A model generated the notes under the pieces. The model was not told the origin of the DNA, did not search any database, and saw only the letters and a program-made list of their open reading frames with translations. From Thamnidium elegans (lineage: Eukaryota; Mucoromycota; Mucoromycetes; Mucorales; Mucoraceae), in contig JAIXMG010000018.1 in the NCBI GenBank assembly GCA_025201345.1, positions 310,001 to 374,000 on the forward strand: 64,000 bases of DNA, given 5' to 3'. Below, in pieces: positions 36,401 through 48,298 of this stretch (position 1 is the stretch's first letter; every line of letters starts with the position of its first letter). Both the position numbers and the translations under genes were made by a program.

Positions 36401-37003
36401 TGCTCTGGAGCCAGAAGTGATTAAGGAAAGAGACGTACGATTATTATGTGGCGGAGAGAGCGATCTTACGGAATCGGAGTCACCGTCCAATGGAGAGAGT
36501 TTTGAAGCTAATACGAAAAGACCAGTATTTGCAGGACAAGAAAAATATCGTATGCTAAAAAAAAAAAGTTAGGGAAAAAAAGGAGGAGTTTTTTTTTTTT
36601 TTTTATGCACATACCCTTTTACGGATCCATCATTTTTACCCGAACCTACAATATCTAGCTGAATACCAGCCCAATAGCCTTCTTTAAATTCAGCTTCACC
36701 CAAAAATCTCAGAGTGCCTACAATCCCCATCGAATCCACAGCTACACGTTCATTGACGATAAAGGGGAAGTTTGGTGAGATAATAGAGGATCGTGGTGTG
36801 TTTGGTACTGAGAAATTAGTGTGGTCAGCTACAAACGAGCGTGAGCGAGCTTTGGTCGATTTCGATAGTTTAGGTAACGGTGGGATGTTTTCTGATATCG
36901 TCTTTCGCTTTCTTAAATCAAGAGAGGGTTGTCTTGATATTCTTCTTTGCGTTGGAATAGTGCTAACAGCTATTCCGCCTGATGTTGTTGGTAATCTAGA
37001 CAT
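33421..37003 (-). CDS. CLIP-170/restin-like CAP-Gly microtubule plus-end protein
   Basis: Three exons (33421-33492, 33554-36554, 36615-37003) give 1153 residues. A basic, Ser-rich N-terminus precedes a CAP-Gly domain at about 83-150, with the tubulin/EEY-binding motif GKNDGSVKG split by the first intron, and FSCPANTGLFVLASKLSP after it. Next come a disordered Ser/Pro region and a very long coiled coil (about 160-1080). The C-terminus has two CCHC-type zinc knuckles (YCEICEISGHDLISC and YCENCEEFGLHFTNKC), the second in its own small exon. This domain order is that of CLIP-170 (Bik1/Tip1 in yeasts), which tracks growing microtubule ends and recruits dynein. Only one CAP-Gly is present, as in fungi, against two in animals. 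Confidence 0.92.
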
Positions 37004-38762
37004 TTTTAAATAGAGATGAGTAAAGAGAAAAAGAAAAAAAAAAAAGGGAAAAAAAAACAAAAAAAAAAGAAAAATTTAATTTATTTATTTTTAAAAGAGA
37101 GAGAGAGAATTATTTTAGCTTGTGATACAAGTCTTTCTTTCCCCCTTTTTTTTTCTTTTTTGCAATAGAACACAAATCACGCGGAAATCAATCCGCAATA
37201 TAATCAAATAATTTAATTGTATTGTCTTTCTTTGAGAAACACTATGAAACATTTAATCAAACCCGTTTTTTTTTTTTGTTTAAAAAGGTCTCTTTTTATA
37301 TAAGCTAGGTGGCGCCGAATATGATAGCATTCTCCAGTCCAGACGAAATTGTAATAATAAAAAAGAGGATATCTTTTTTAAAAATAAATTTGTTACACTA
37401 AGCTTTTCTTTTTTTTGTCTTTTTTTTTTTTTCTTCCCCTTTTTTTTTGAATTTATTTTATTGACAACGAAAAAAAAAACCAGGGAATAGAATAAAATGC
37501 TGGGAAGGAAAGGGGAAGGATAAGTTACGTAGCAACCTGTTGCGTAGTCACCCGGTAGGGTAGTAATCAGTTGCATAGTAACCTTATTTTTTCTTTCGCT
37601 GCTAAAAAAAAAAGCAGTATTCTTTTTTAGCGTGTGAGGGAATTAAAAAAATCGCAAGTTTAAAATTAACGGGTAACGATCCAGTAAGAGCAGAAAAAGT
37701 TTTAGCCTGGCTTTCAGGGCCAAAAACTTATCTTGCTTATGCGATCATGAACGAATCACATTTTTAAGCTGCAAATTTTTTGTGTAGTATTACAATCACA
37801 TGTACAATTTTAGTATCTCGTTACACATTTATCCCTCTCTTTTTGAAGCTCAAGGGAAATGACGTTAGAGTATGAAAAAAAAAAAAAAAAACGACAATTA
37901 AAGGATGTATCATACGGGTTAATGATTCAGTTCGGTTATATAAAAAGAAATAGTTCATTGTTCCAAAAAGTTTTGGCTAAAAAATCTGGCTCCCCCCAAT
38001 CATTTTTTAATCCAATCAAAAAAAAAAAAAAAAAAAATCTATATGAGGAAGAAAAATAATACAATTTTTTTTTCTTTATTTTAAAAGAGATGAAAAAGAC
38101 ACAACAACAACAAAATACGTTTTTCCTAAAGTATACATAACCAAATAAATTAGTATTATTGTTATTGGTAATTGAATTATTGTAATATAGTTTCAAGGTC
38201 AGCCTCGACTTTTTTTTTTTTTTTTTTGATGATGATGATGCTTTCTGAATGTTTTCTTTTTGTGTGTGTTTGTAGAAATGCTATACGAATGTATAGTAAT
38301 TTTTAAACAATTAAAATAAAAGATCTTCTTTTTATTTTTGCTGTTTTTTTTTGTTGCGTTATTGTTTATTTATAGTTTAAATTGCGGAAGACGAATTAAA
38401 AAAGCTGATTTTCTTTCCTTTTTACCTGACCCAACGGCCCTCATGTTTCTCCATGCAAACACCAATTAAAATATTTTAAATAGTTTATAATACAAATATA
38501 CATGTCTCTCATTTTTTTATTTTTTTTTTGGTGTAGACATATAAAACCAAACTTTTTTTATTTCTCTTCTTCTTTCTTTTTCTTTACTTTTTTATTTTTT
38601 AGAAAAATATTTATTATTAAACAAGAATCCCCTCAAGTCTTCTTTACTCGAACTTCCTTCTCTTCCACTTTTTACCCTTTTGAACAAACTACAAAAAAAC
38701 CCCAAAAAAAAAAAAAAAAAAAACTAAAAAAAAAAATATAAAAAACCAAAAAAAAAAAAAAA
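37004..38762. other. Gene-free spacer
   Basis: About 1.76 kb without a supported gene. It contains several pure T or A tracts, a GA-rich block near 37096, and a short palindromic word (AGCCTGGCTTTCAGGGCC) near 37706. Two small frames around 37859-38059 are homopolymer artefacts. The final 250 bases are T-rich then A-rich, typical of the leader of the next gene. Confidence 0.5.
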
Positions 38763-39409
38763 ATGTCTAACCGTACCGTATCTGTAAAAATCAACAACAA
38801 CAACAATAAGCATAACAATTTTGTCAATAGCAAGTCTTCTGCTAATACTGCTAATACTGTTTCTTCTAAATCCAAGAATAATCATACCATTCAACAACCC
38901 AAGAAAAAGTTGCAAAATCAAAAACATGGTCGTAAAAATAAAAAATCGACTGTAGTTGAAGACGATACCTCTTCTTCATCATCTTCATCTGAAGAAGAAG
39001 AACAACAACAACAACAACATTATCAACCTAGAAATCACTATAAATACAAAAGGTAATTTTTTTTTTAAAAAAAAAAAAAAAAAAAAAAGTAAATTTATTG
39101 GATGATCTAATTTATTTATATATATTTAGTAGCCAATTTGTTGATCAAGTCTACGCTGGACCTACATTTAACAATGCTCCTGCTCCCAGTGCACTTCCCA
39201 TCCCTGCTTTTAATGCCCGTGGTTCTCCTATTAATTATCCTCAACCACTTTATCATTCTGTAAATCCTTCGCTTCAACAACAATCTTTGGATCTTATGAA
39301 TCTTATTACTCCTCAAAAAGTAATTACTGCTTATGAACTTGAAAAGACCAATTTAGCACTTTCTGAAATTCAACGTGGTCTTCGTTCTATGCTCAAGATT
39401 GAATCCTAA
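38763..39409 (+). CDS. PNRC/EDC1-type mRNA decapping activator
   Basis: Two exons (38763-39052, 39130-39409) give 189 residues. The first half is disordered, rich in Asn, Lys, Ser and Gln with an acidic SSSSSSSEEEEQ stretch. The second exon opens with FVDQVYAGPTFNNAPAPSALPIPAF, which matches the short linear motif of human PNRC2 (YAGAKF..PPSPSVLPKPP) and yeast Edc1/Edc2; its proline-rich part binds the EVH1 domain of Dcp1 and activates Dcp2. A C-terminal helix (ITAYELEKTNLALSEIQRGL) follows. The intron has a long A tract. The 5' leader and 3' flank are unusually A-rich. Confidence 0.75.
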
Positions 39410-40591
39410 AGAAAGAAAACACAACAAAAAAAACAACACAAAAAAAACACACATAAAAAAAATACAAAAAAAAACAAAAAAAAAACAATTAAAACAACAA
39501 CAAAAAAAATCCAACCCGCTACAACTGCCACTACTTTTTTACAAAAAAAAATCCGAGGAACAAGAAAATATAATTTTTGGAAACAAACAACAATTTTGAT
39601 CGCTTTTTTTTCTTGAAATAAGAGAAAACAAACAAGCTGCTTTTTTGATAATGAAGAAACACTCAAAAAGAACTACAAATACCCAATTTTTTATTCTTAC
39701 TGCTTCTCATTCAACCACTTTTTTTTCATTTCCCCCTTTTCCCCCCTTCCTCCTCCTCCTCCTTTTTTTTTGTATATTTCCTCTTTCTCTCTCTCTATTA
39801 ACCATGTGTTTGTAAATTTTTTATTATTTTTCTTGTATATTTTGCTTTTTTTTTTTCCAACCCCTCCCTTTTTTTTTTTTATCATCATCTTTTCGCATCT
39901 CCCCTTATTATTCCTTCAATTCCATATTTTTTTTTTTTTTTCTATTTTTTTTTATTCTATTTTTTTTTTTTTTTTCCTTTTCTTTCAGTCGATTATTTGT
40001 TTAGACTATTTTTTTTCTTTTTTCTTTTTTCTTTGTGAAAAAAAAAAAAAAAAAAAAAAAGAAGATCCCCTTTTAAAAAAAAAGTTCTCTTTTTTTTGTT
40101 TTTTTTTTTTAATAAATCATCTTTTTCTGATTTTCTATTATAATTTCTGACTCTTTTTTTTTTTTGGCTAGATCTTGACGATCCATTTGCCGGACCGGGC
40201 TATTTTTTTTGGGGGGACCTCGTTTTTGCTGAGTTTTTATTTTATTCATATGCAGACGAGTGGAGTGTACGACATTAAATGTAATCATTATTTTCGCTGT
40301 TTGTAACATCGTAAGTTGACGACATTGAAGGCCTTTTTATAGTAATACTCTGCTGCTTCATCACGTTTTTGACATGGAGAAGAAAAAAAAAAAGCGTTGG
40401 GGTTAAAAAGTGTTTCAACCTTGTTGTCTCGCTATAAAAAAAAAAAAAAAAAGTTCCCGTGATAAAAAGATAGCACATACAAACCATTCACCTGATAGCC
40501 ACCCCTTAAAATAACAAGTTGGTTTTTTTTATATATTTTGCCACTTCTTTTTTTCTTTTTCTTTTCTCTCACTTTTTACTTTTTTGCAATT
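39410..40591. repeat. Homopolymer-dominated spacer
   Basis: An A-rich 3' flank (39410-39600) is followed by a T/C-rich region with many T runs (39719-40150), an A run at 40039-40060 and a G run at 40211-40216. No gene is seen; open frames are Phe/Lys-rich artefacts. Confidence 0.65.
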
Positions 40592-40987
40592 ATGTTGCCA
40601 CACTATACAGAAACTACACTTTCAAAACGAAGAAAAGTAAATTTACAAAGCTTACCAGGAGCTTGGATAGATGAACCAGATAAGGAAGAAGAAACTAGTA
40701 TAAACTGCGATCAAGATATCGATTTATTAAAGCAGACAATCGCTAATCTTCGTAAAGAAAAGAAAAAACTAGAAGAAACAAACGATATCGTAAAGAAAAG
40801 TATTCAAATCGTTGCAAGGAAAAGGTTAATTGCTCAAACCAAAAAGAAGAATCAAACCGATACAAATGAAGACGGACAGGAAGAAGAGGATATATATATT
40901 GTCGTTCCAAGTGACTTTATGCCTACGCAAGAAGAGATGAACGCAGCTGGTCTTGATGGTTGGGAATGGATTTCTGCATATTTTTAA
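40592..40987 (+). CDS. Small coiled-coil protein of unknown function
   Basis: A single-exon frame of 131 residues. It starts MLPHYTETTLSKRRKVNLQS, with a basic KRRK cluster, has a heptad-like helix (DIDLLKQTIANLRKEKKKLE), and ends in an acidic stretch followed by IYIVVPSDFMPTQEEMNAAG and LDGWEWISAYF. The aromatic C-terminus looks selected rather than random. I do not recognise a family. A T/C tract precedes the ATG, as at other genes here. Confidence 0.6.
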   Translation: MLPHYTETTLSKRRKVNLQSLPGAWIDEPDKEEETSINCDQDIDLLKQTIANLRKEKKKLEETNDIVKKSIQIVARKRLIAQTKKKNQTDTNEDGQEEEDIYIVVPSDFMPTQEEMNAAGLDGWEWISAYF

Positions 40988-41289
40988 TAAAATTTTCTCT
41001 TATATCACCCGTAAAACTGAATACAAAAAAAAAAAGCCGTCAAATTTTTTTTTTAATGCGATTGATTTTTTTGTTGTTGTTGTTTTTCTTCGTCTATGAA
41101 ATACACATATAGAATATCGTAGTAAGGCCTGTAAGTTCAAGTTTAAAAAGGAAACCATATATATATATATATATATATAAAATACATCAAAACGAGCTAA
41201 TAAAAAAATTATTACTGTCAAGTCTTCTGTAACTGGTATCGGATGTTCACGCTTTGGTAACATATGCATACCTTTTCAGTAGATATATA

Positions 41290-42110
41290 TTTACGCAAGA
41301 ACTTGGTTATAACGCTACATTTAATTTGGAAGAATATACTGTTCGAGGATTTTTTTAGATAACAACTTTATCTCGTCTTACCCAAAGAGTTATAAATATA
41401 CAAAGGATTTTATTTACTAAATATGATGCAAACCCGGGAAAATACCTGACCGCTTATTTTAACCTAGCAGAAATATATGAATACTACAAATTTAAATTGT
41501 TCCAATGCTTCCCTTTGAGAAATACATTTATAACTACCATCCTATATGATTATAGATACTATGATATTAAACAATTAGATCTTAAAAGACTCGAAAAGAA
41601 GCAAATTAGACAAATCATCTATATGGGGAAAAGTCGTCAATATATCTAACGAAGATTTAAAAGATCAAGGCCCAAACAAATCAATAAAGTTTAGAGGGAC
41701 AATAATGATGGATGGTGTAGGAGTACCGCTAGTGAAGTGGAACTTTGAGACTTCAAAATGTATGTAGTACAAGTCGTCAAATCGACAAAAGTTAGAATGC
41801 TTTGTCAACAATTTTAAACCAGCAAGTATTCAAGAGTGTGAAAATAAATTAAGTCAATACTCTTCGTCGACTGTTAACGATGATGCTTATGTCGAATATT
41901 TAGAAAATAATCAGAGGCAAGATAATTAGGAAATGGTTGTATCCTTGCTTTAGGAAATTGGTCTGCCTGTCATACAAAGTTTCAAGAACCGATTCATAGG
42001 AAAGGAATGCGAAGTGTTCCAAGTTTATCTACTTGATGAATAATTTGTACCACCTATTTTAACCCAACAAGTTTCTCTGTTAAAACCGCATGATTGATGA
42101 TTACAACAGT
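41290..42110 (+). mobile_element. Degenerate Fanzor-type (TnpB-like) nuclease element
   Basis: Translation in shifting plus-strand frames gives the blocks of a transposon-borne RuvC-type protein that I recall as common in Mucorales. In order: NPGKYLTAYFNLAEIYEYYK, FQCFPLRNTFITT, VVNISNEDLKDQGPNKS then KFRGTIMMDGVGVPLVK with NFETSK (41690-41758), IQECENKLSQYSSSTVND, LGNWSACHTKFQEPIHRKGM (from 41950) and QVYLLDE. The segment that normally carries the first RuvC aspartate (IDPGRRD-like) is deleted between NFETSK and the next block. The zinc-ribbon end is replaced by stops after LLDE. Several frameshifts and stops make it a fossil. The Fanzor label is from memory of the family's D-E-D plus CxxC layout. 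Confidence 0.6.
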
Positions 42111-42214
42111 CACGATATTCAGTGATTTTTTATTTTCATCCTCCTCACTGTATATTTTTTTTTCTTTTTTCTTTTTTTTCTATTGTTGTTATTGTTGTGT
42201 GTATAAAGAAAAAA

Positions 42215-42580
42215 ATGTCTTCATCTCAAAGCCAAAATAGTATGTTTAGGCAACAACAACACTTGTATAGGTCTGCTCATTATTTAGCAAAATCTAAAAC
42301 ACCTACTTTATATACGCCTCCTTCTAACGATGGAAGTACAAAAGGTAAACCACAAAAAAAAAAAAAAAAAAGGGAGAAAAAAGAAGCTTACGAATAAAAT
42401 ATGTTAGGTCGTAAAAGACGTGCTTCTTATGAAGACGAAGAAATGACCAGTAATGAAACGACTGATTATAAACCAGCTTTACAACAACAACAACCGCAGT
42501 ATAGAGAAGATAGTATATTACACACAACCAAGCGTAATCGTATGAGTTTAAAGAAGGAGTTTCCAATAAGTAAACTACTA

Positions 42581-42620
<40 letters not shown>

Positions 42621-43444
42621 TATGCGTATATATTTGATATCTTATATTTTATGTAGCTACATTGGATAAGGATAAATTGATCGAATTAATTAATGATCTA
42701 GTGGATTCAAACCCACATTTAAAGACAGAAGTGGATGCGTTTATACCACCACCTACCACACAATCAATTTCACTTGTCATTGCCAATCTAGAAAAGAAGT
42801 TACAAGATAGTTTTCCGTTTAATAAGACCACTGCTAGAGACGATTACAGCTATAACCGAGTTAAACCTGCTCTAATAGATATTGTGGTAAAGTATATATA
42901 TATTTGTGATACACACATTTTTTTTTTTAAAAAAAAAATATATTATTTTAGAATGCTTTGTTAGAATATGCTGAACATTTTACTTGTTCGCCAGACGAGT
43001 TTCCAACAACTATATTTTCTTACCTTCATTTTGCAACAAGTGTAGCGAATCGATTACCAACATGGGATAACGAAGGTAAAAAGCAAAATATAGTTGTGTA
43101 TAAAAAAAAAAAAAAAAAAAAAAAAAACTAACATGTTTATATTATAGCGCATAATCAAATAAAGAGGGATTTATATACGGAATTAATAAACTATTGGAAA
43201 AAAGCTATCGACATTGCATCATCTAAACTAGATCAAGGCAAGATATTCGGACAACAAGTAGTGACGGAATGGGCAAAAGAGTACGATAAAATTTATCAAT
43301 TGTAAAATGAAAAAGGTTCTTACGGTTTTTATATATTTTAGACTTGCGCAGCATGATGCAGAGACTCACGGTCTGTTCAGTGAGGTTGTACAAAAGTTTA
43401 CAGAACGTTTAGGCTGGATCATTGGTCTGACAGAAACTAAATAA
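42215..43444 (+). CDS. STS1: Sts1/Cut8 nuclear proteasome tethering factor
   Basis: Six exons (42215-42344, 42408-42581, 42657-42886, 42952-43075, 43148-43280, 43342-43444) give 297 residues. A basic N-terminus (GRKRRAS, TTKRNRMSLK) serves in this family for nuclear import and proteasome binding. The core has LIELINDLVDSNPHLKTEV, RVKPALIDIV, NALLEYAEHFTCSPDEFPTT, SYLHFATSVANRLPTWDN and ELINYWKKAIDIA, the pattern of the Cut8 six-helix bundle. It ends with LAQHDAETHGLFSEVV. Cut8/Sts1 ties the 26S proteasome to the nuclear envelope and is itself short-lived. Two introns hold A runs of 20-30 bases. Confidence 0.88.
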
Positions 43445-43827
43445 TAATAAAAGTGATACAACGACTCATCTTGCAACAATTTTTTTTTTTTGCCGGAATT
43501 TGACAGTTTTTTTTTTTTTTTTTTTTTTTTTTATAGGCAATAAAAAATCTCTAAACACGGAGGAAGAACCGATCGAATGGGAGAATTGTTTCTCTGTGCT
43601 TCCGGTGGTACCATTGACAGTTTATAAGAAAAAGGGAGAGGAAAAAAGTATATTTCTTACATCATCCCACTTTTCTTAAAAAAGCGTGGGCGTTTTAACT
43701 TGAATTGTTATACGATTGTTCTAAACACGAAAAAAACCTTCTGATTTGTGTATAAAATGAATAACAAATGACGATATCATTTTTATTTTTTTTGCGCACA
43801 GTCTATAAAGTGTATTTACGCCTCTTT

Positions 43828-43863
<36 letters not shown>

Positions 43864-43951
43864 TTTTTTGTACCCCTTTTCTTTTTTTTTTTTTTTTTTT
43901 TTTTTCAAAATAATACTAACTAATAATATTAAAGATCAAAGACAAGATTCC
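43445..43951. repeat. Spacer with CT microsatellite
   Basis: Contains T runs (43480-43532), a CT dinucleotide repeat at 43832-43861 and a T run at 43882-43905 just before the GATA-factor ATG. No gene is seen. Confidence 0.6.
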
Positions 43952-45568
43952 ATGTCAATCGCATCTTGTTTTTGGGCTTTACTTTCTCTTGAAAACTTTG
44001 AGTACATTTATCTACCTGACTTTATAACTGACACTCAAATAGCTCTTGGTAAAACTCCTGCCGATATTTTGTTATGTCAATCTCTGTTACAATTTATTCA
44101 TCCAGATGAATTTGCTTTGGCTAAAAACGACTTGATGAATTTTATTCGAATAAAGACTTTAGCTGGTGCCGTTACAAGGTATTTCAATAACAAAACAAAA
44201 CAAAAAAAGTTTCTTATATATTTTTTAAAGGTGTCGTTTAAAAAGTATCAAATCAATCATTTATCAAGAATATGGACACGACAGAAATACGGCAAGTACT
44301 GCGGGGGAGGGGACCATTTTGGTGTTTTTTTTAAAAAAAAAACTAACATGTGACTTGTGTTTATTAGAAGGAAGAGTGGATCATTACAGATGTAGTCATG
44401 TATACAGCTACCAACAACACTATCTTGACTTTCTTTCATAGTCATGAATTAGGTACAAAAAAAAAAAGAACATTAAATAATCGTTTCTTTATATTTAAAT
44501 ATATATATAATAGAAAACCCTAATGATTATATTGATTAGATAACGATAATACGACTTGTTGTGGTAGCCGCCAACTCTTAAATGTAAGTGTGTGTGTGTA
44601 CGATAAATAATAATGATAAATATATATATGTATATAAAAAATAACAAATACAAAAAAAAAAAAGGAACCAAGTACGTTACAGAATATACTTCAATTAAAT
44701 GCCACAACATTAGAAGACCCTATTCGAATCTTTCAATTATACTATACCCAAACCAAACAATTAATTATATCTTGGCCTGGTTGCTTAGATGATACGATTA
44801 CTCAGGCTTTAAAACTGGCTACTTTACTGACCGAAAAAGAAATGGATAAACGTATCCAATACCCTTTACTAAAAACAGACACTGCTTGTACACATCACTC
44901 TCATTCAAATTCTCACCAAATGTTAGAGCCTTTTGGATTATGTCAAATAGAACGCATCATCATCACTTACGGTAGTTTGACTTTTAGCTCGTTTCAGTTC
45001 ACTCCCATTATAGAAAATAGTACGAGTACCTATCATCATTACATGTATATGACTCCACGTAACTACCAAGAGTATGTTTTTTTTTGTTTTGTTTCTCTCT
45101 TATATTTGTGTGCGCACTAACTTTTTTTCTAGTTTTAAACGTAAATCAAATATCAATGATATATTAAATAACCCACAATCACCTACTTCTTCTGCATCTC
45201 TCTCATCATTATTAAATACAACATACTCGCCCGCTAAAAAATACTCTGAACCAGCGGAAGAAACAAAATCTCCTTTACCAAAAGCTTGGAGAGGTCGATT
45301 TGGTGCGTATGAAAAAAAGTGTGAAAATTGTCAAACAAGTACAAGTCCTGAATGGCGTAAAGGTCCTACTGGACATAAAACGTAAATATTTATATATGAC
45401 ATGTCTCTTTCTCTCTTATTTACAATATATATATATACATATAGATTATGTAATGCTTGTGGTCTACGTTATGCTAGATTGATTGCTAAGCATGAAAGAT
45501 TACAAGGTCCAAAAGAAGAAGAGATTTCTCTTTTAAAACTCAAGAATAATACCACATTAAAGAAATAA
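43952..45568 (+). CDS. GATA zinc-finger regulator with PAS-like N-terminus (white-collar-2 type)
   Basis: Seven exons (43952-44178, 44231-44321, 44368-44452, 44540-44583, 44665-45071, 45133-45381, 45445-45568) give 408 residues. The N-terminus has a PAS-like fold in sequence order: FEYIYLPDFITDTQIALGKT, LLQFIHPDEFALAKNDL and WIITDVVMYTATNNTIL. The C-terminal zinc finger is CENCQTSTSPEWRKGPTGHK then TLCNACGLRYARL, a C-x2-C-x18-C-x2-C GATA finger. The 18-residue loop is that of WC-2-like and plant GATA factors rather than animal ones. WC-2 partners the blue-light receptor WC-1, so a role in light responses is possible but inferred. The second intron is short (46 bases) and its donor is the least certain junction. 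Confidence 0.75.
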
Positions 45569-45627
45569 AAAAAAAAGTATATTATTTACAAACAAGAGTA
45601 AGACCTCTTTATTTTTTTATTTTTTTT

Positions 45628-46008
45628 TTACTTCTTCTTATTAGAAGCACGCTTGCCTTGGCCTACACACACACAAAAAAAAAAAAAAAAAAATTAAATA
45701 TCTCTCTCTCTCTTTTAAACGCAAGTAAACTTACCCTTCTTGGGTGCACCCTTTCCTCTTCTCTTTCTTCTGGCGATTTCATCAAGTCTTTCCTTTTCTT
45801 CTAAATTAACAAGGCCAAGTTGAGGATACAAGGCTTGAATGTCACGGAAATGAATCAATTTTTGTGGATTGTAACTAGTTAAACTAGATCCAATTAATCG
45901 CTGTCTCAAGATTTTATTTCCGGTACGTGCACATGTGGGATTATACACATTAGAAAAGATCTTGCAAGATAATTGTGTCAGTTGTGCTAATCTGGCTGGT
46001 TGACTCAT
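45628..46008 (-). CDS. RSM27: Mitochondrial ribosomal small-subunit protein mS33
   Basis: Two exons (45628-45662, 45735-46008) give 102 residues, the usual length. LAQLTQLSCKIFSNVYNPT, GNKILRQRLIGSSLTSYNP and the basic C-terminus (ARRKRRGKGAPKKGQGKRAS) match the mS33/MRPS33/Rsm27 family of the mitochondrial 28S-type subunit. The start MSQPARLAQL is the first ATG. No long presequence is seen, as is normal for this small basic protein. The gene is convergent with the GATA-factor gene, with 59 bases between stops. Confidence 0.85.
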
Positions 46009-48298
46009 TGTATAACTTGTTTAAAAAAAAAAGGGGAGCAAAAAAAGATTCTTTTTTACGACCCCCGGGCGTATAAAAAGTGACTTTTTTTTTATGTGTA
46101 AAAGTGGTATTCCAAGCCCAGTCTTCTCTTTTTGAAAGAAGGGTGCTTTGCGCCGTTTCTTTAAGAAATAGGTATCGTATTGTGCTGGTCAACTAGTGCT
46201 TATTACAGTTCTCTTCATAAGGCTACGTATATAATTTATGATAATACACTCGCTCCACCGCCAATTTAAGGATTTAGTGAGCGTAGAAAGATCATGTATA
46301 AGCATGAGAATGCCAAAGAGGCTTTATGCGGATAATGTTATCAATTGAATGAGCAATTGAGCAATTTTGGGCTCCAGTTAAAAAGCCTGGACCAAACTCT
46401 AGAATAAGGTGAATAAGACACAGCCTTAAATTTAAGCGGGGGGAGATTTTTCGCATGTTTTTCTTTTACGTTAGAAATATAATTATCGATAGCGTAACAG
46501 CGTTCTTAATGAAAATACCAACTTTAAAGAGGATTGAATCATCTAAGATTAACAACTTTTAAAAAATAAAGCAGGCGGTTAGCAAAAATGTCATAGCGTG
46601 AACTTCTAAGTGTACATAAATTAACCATTTTATCAGCCAATGCTGTATTTATTCTATCTATTTTTTTTTATAACCTTTCTTTCTCGTATCTTTTACAATG
46701 CATAACTACCACCAGCAAGTATTTTTTTATTTATATGCGTACTTTTTAAAGGTGCTTATGTCTGATATTCCGCATCTTTTTTTAGCATTTTTGTTAAAAG
46801 ATGCTTAGCAGAAATATTCGTATGTAGCTTGAATTAAGGCGCATCAGGATTAGTATAATGAAACCAAAAGCAAATTTATGACATTTCTTGTAGGGTACAC
46901 GCACCTTTATAACAAAAGCTAAAAAAAAAAAAAAAAAAAAAAAGTAGCACATAATAATCTAGCCTTGCGCTGGTTTATGCCCGCTATATTTTAAGAAACT
47001 ATCCCTAACGACATTTTTTTACGCAAAATTTTCGTATGCCGCTTGAGTCTCATGCTTTACAAGAGGTCGACACTGTCGATAATTTATTAACAACATACAA
47101 ATGATTTTTTAATGCCCTTTCTTACAATCGATTGCCGTCTATTGAAAATCTCATAGGGTTACTCACAGAGTATTTCGGCAGTGTGTATGTGTGTCACTGT
47201 ATGGAGACCACGTACGTGGAAAGAAAACTGATAAAATATCCGAAATTTAAATTATTTGTTAGACTTTCCTGAACCACCAGAATATATATATATATAATAA
47301 TCAAAGGAATAATCAATTGGTTATGTTATATTTCGAAATACTCATACAGATATATTGGTATCTGATCTCATCACAGAAGATACTAGAAAGCAGTAGATAA
47401 TGAACTTTTGTGGGGAGCTTATTACGGAGGTCACGTCCAATGCTACTACCACTGTTGTCAATCTTGTGCTAACAAGTTTATTTCTTTACGCTCTTCTTTT
47501 TCATCGTGCCCAAAAAAATTTTCTCTTTACGCTCTCTTTTATCCGCAAAATAGGCAAAATGAAAGGCAGAAGAGGGTACATAGATACAAACCTCTGCGTG
47601 GTTACTCTTGTCCACTTTCTTAGGAAAGACTAATGTGTGTCTTTATATATTTAATAAAAAAAGTTATAATAAATAATAATAATAATAATAATAAAAAGCG
47701 TCGTTTTAAAAGCAGAGAGTGCTACCCAATTGAAATAAGAATTTTAACCCTCTTCTTCTTTATTTTAAAAAATATAAGGCGCAACTAACAACTCATTTGA
47801 ATATGAAAAGTTCAGCTCTTTCTTTTTTTTCCAGCTACCTCCGTAGCTTCAGCTTGAAAATATAGTCACACCAGTTGTCACCAAAGACTATAAAACATTA
47901 CTAGCAAGAATTTTAACAGGCCTTTAATAAGAGTAACCTATTGTAAGATCGATTTATTATAAATAAGAATAGATACTTTATCAAGAGGATATACAGATTA
48001 TAAAGATCAAGAGTAACAACATAATATCATTATTCTTGAATTTAGTCCATTTGATTGGTGTAAGAATATTCAATGAAATTTTATTTAAAAGGTTTGTAAA
48101 ATAAAAGGCAGTAGTATTTATCTTGGCAAAAATAAGCTGTTAGTAACCCAGCTTATGATTAAACAACCTCTAAATAATAATAAAAGAATGTGTATATAAA
48201 TACTCCTCTCCACCTTTTCTTTTTCTTTTTAAAAAACTTATTTCAATTATGACTTGTAAGCTTCATAATACCTTATAATATAAGTATACTGATGCTGC
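46009..48298. pseudogene. Gene-poor block with transposon-like remnants
   Basis: About 47040-47260 reads a broken plus-strand frame (LESHALQEVDTVDNLLTTYK, a stop, then RLPSIENLIGLLTEYFGSVY and METTYVERKLIKYPKFKLFV). About 47395-47620 encodes a Cys-rich stretch (CYYHCCQSCANKFISLRSSF, then SCPKK). These have the complexity of real protein but are interrupted and lack starts. The 36-base inverted repeat partner of 24546 sits at 46354-46389. An ATA repeat lies at 47672-47693. Confidence 0.35.

Noticed and set aside
39719..40150. Phe-rich plus-strand frame of about 126 codons
   Set aside because: It consists of T runs; no start context or domain is present.
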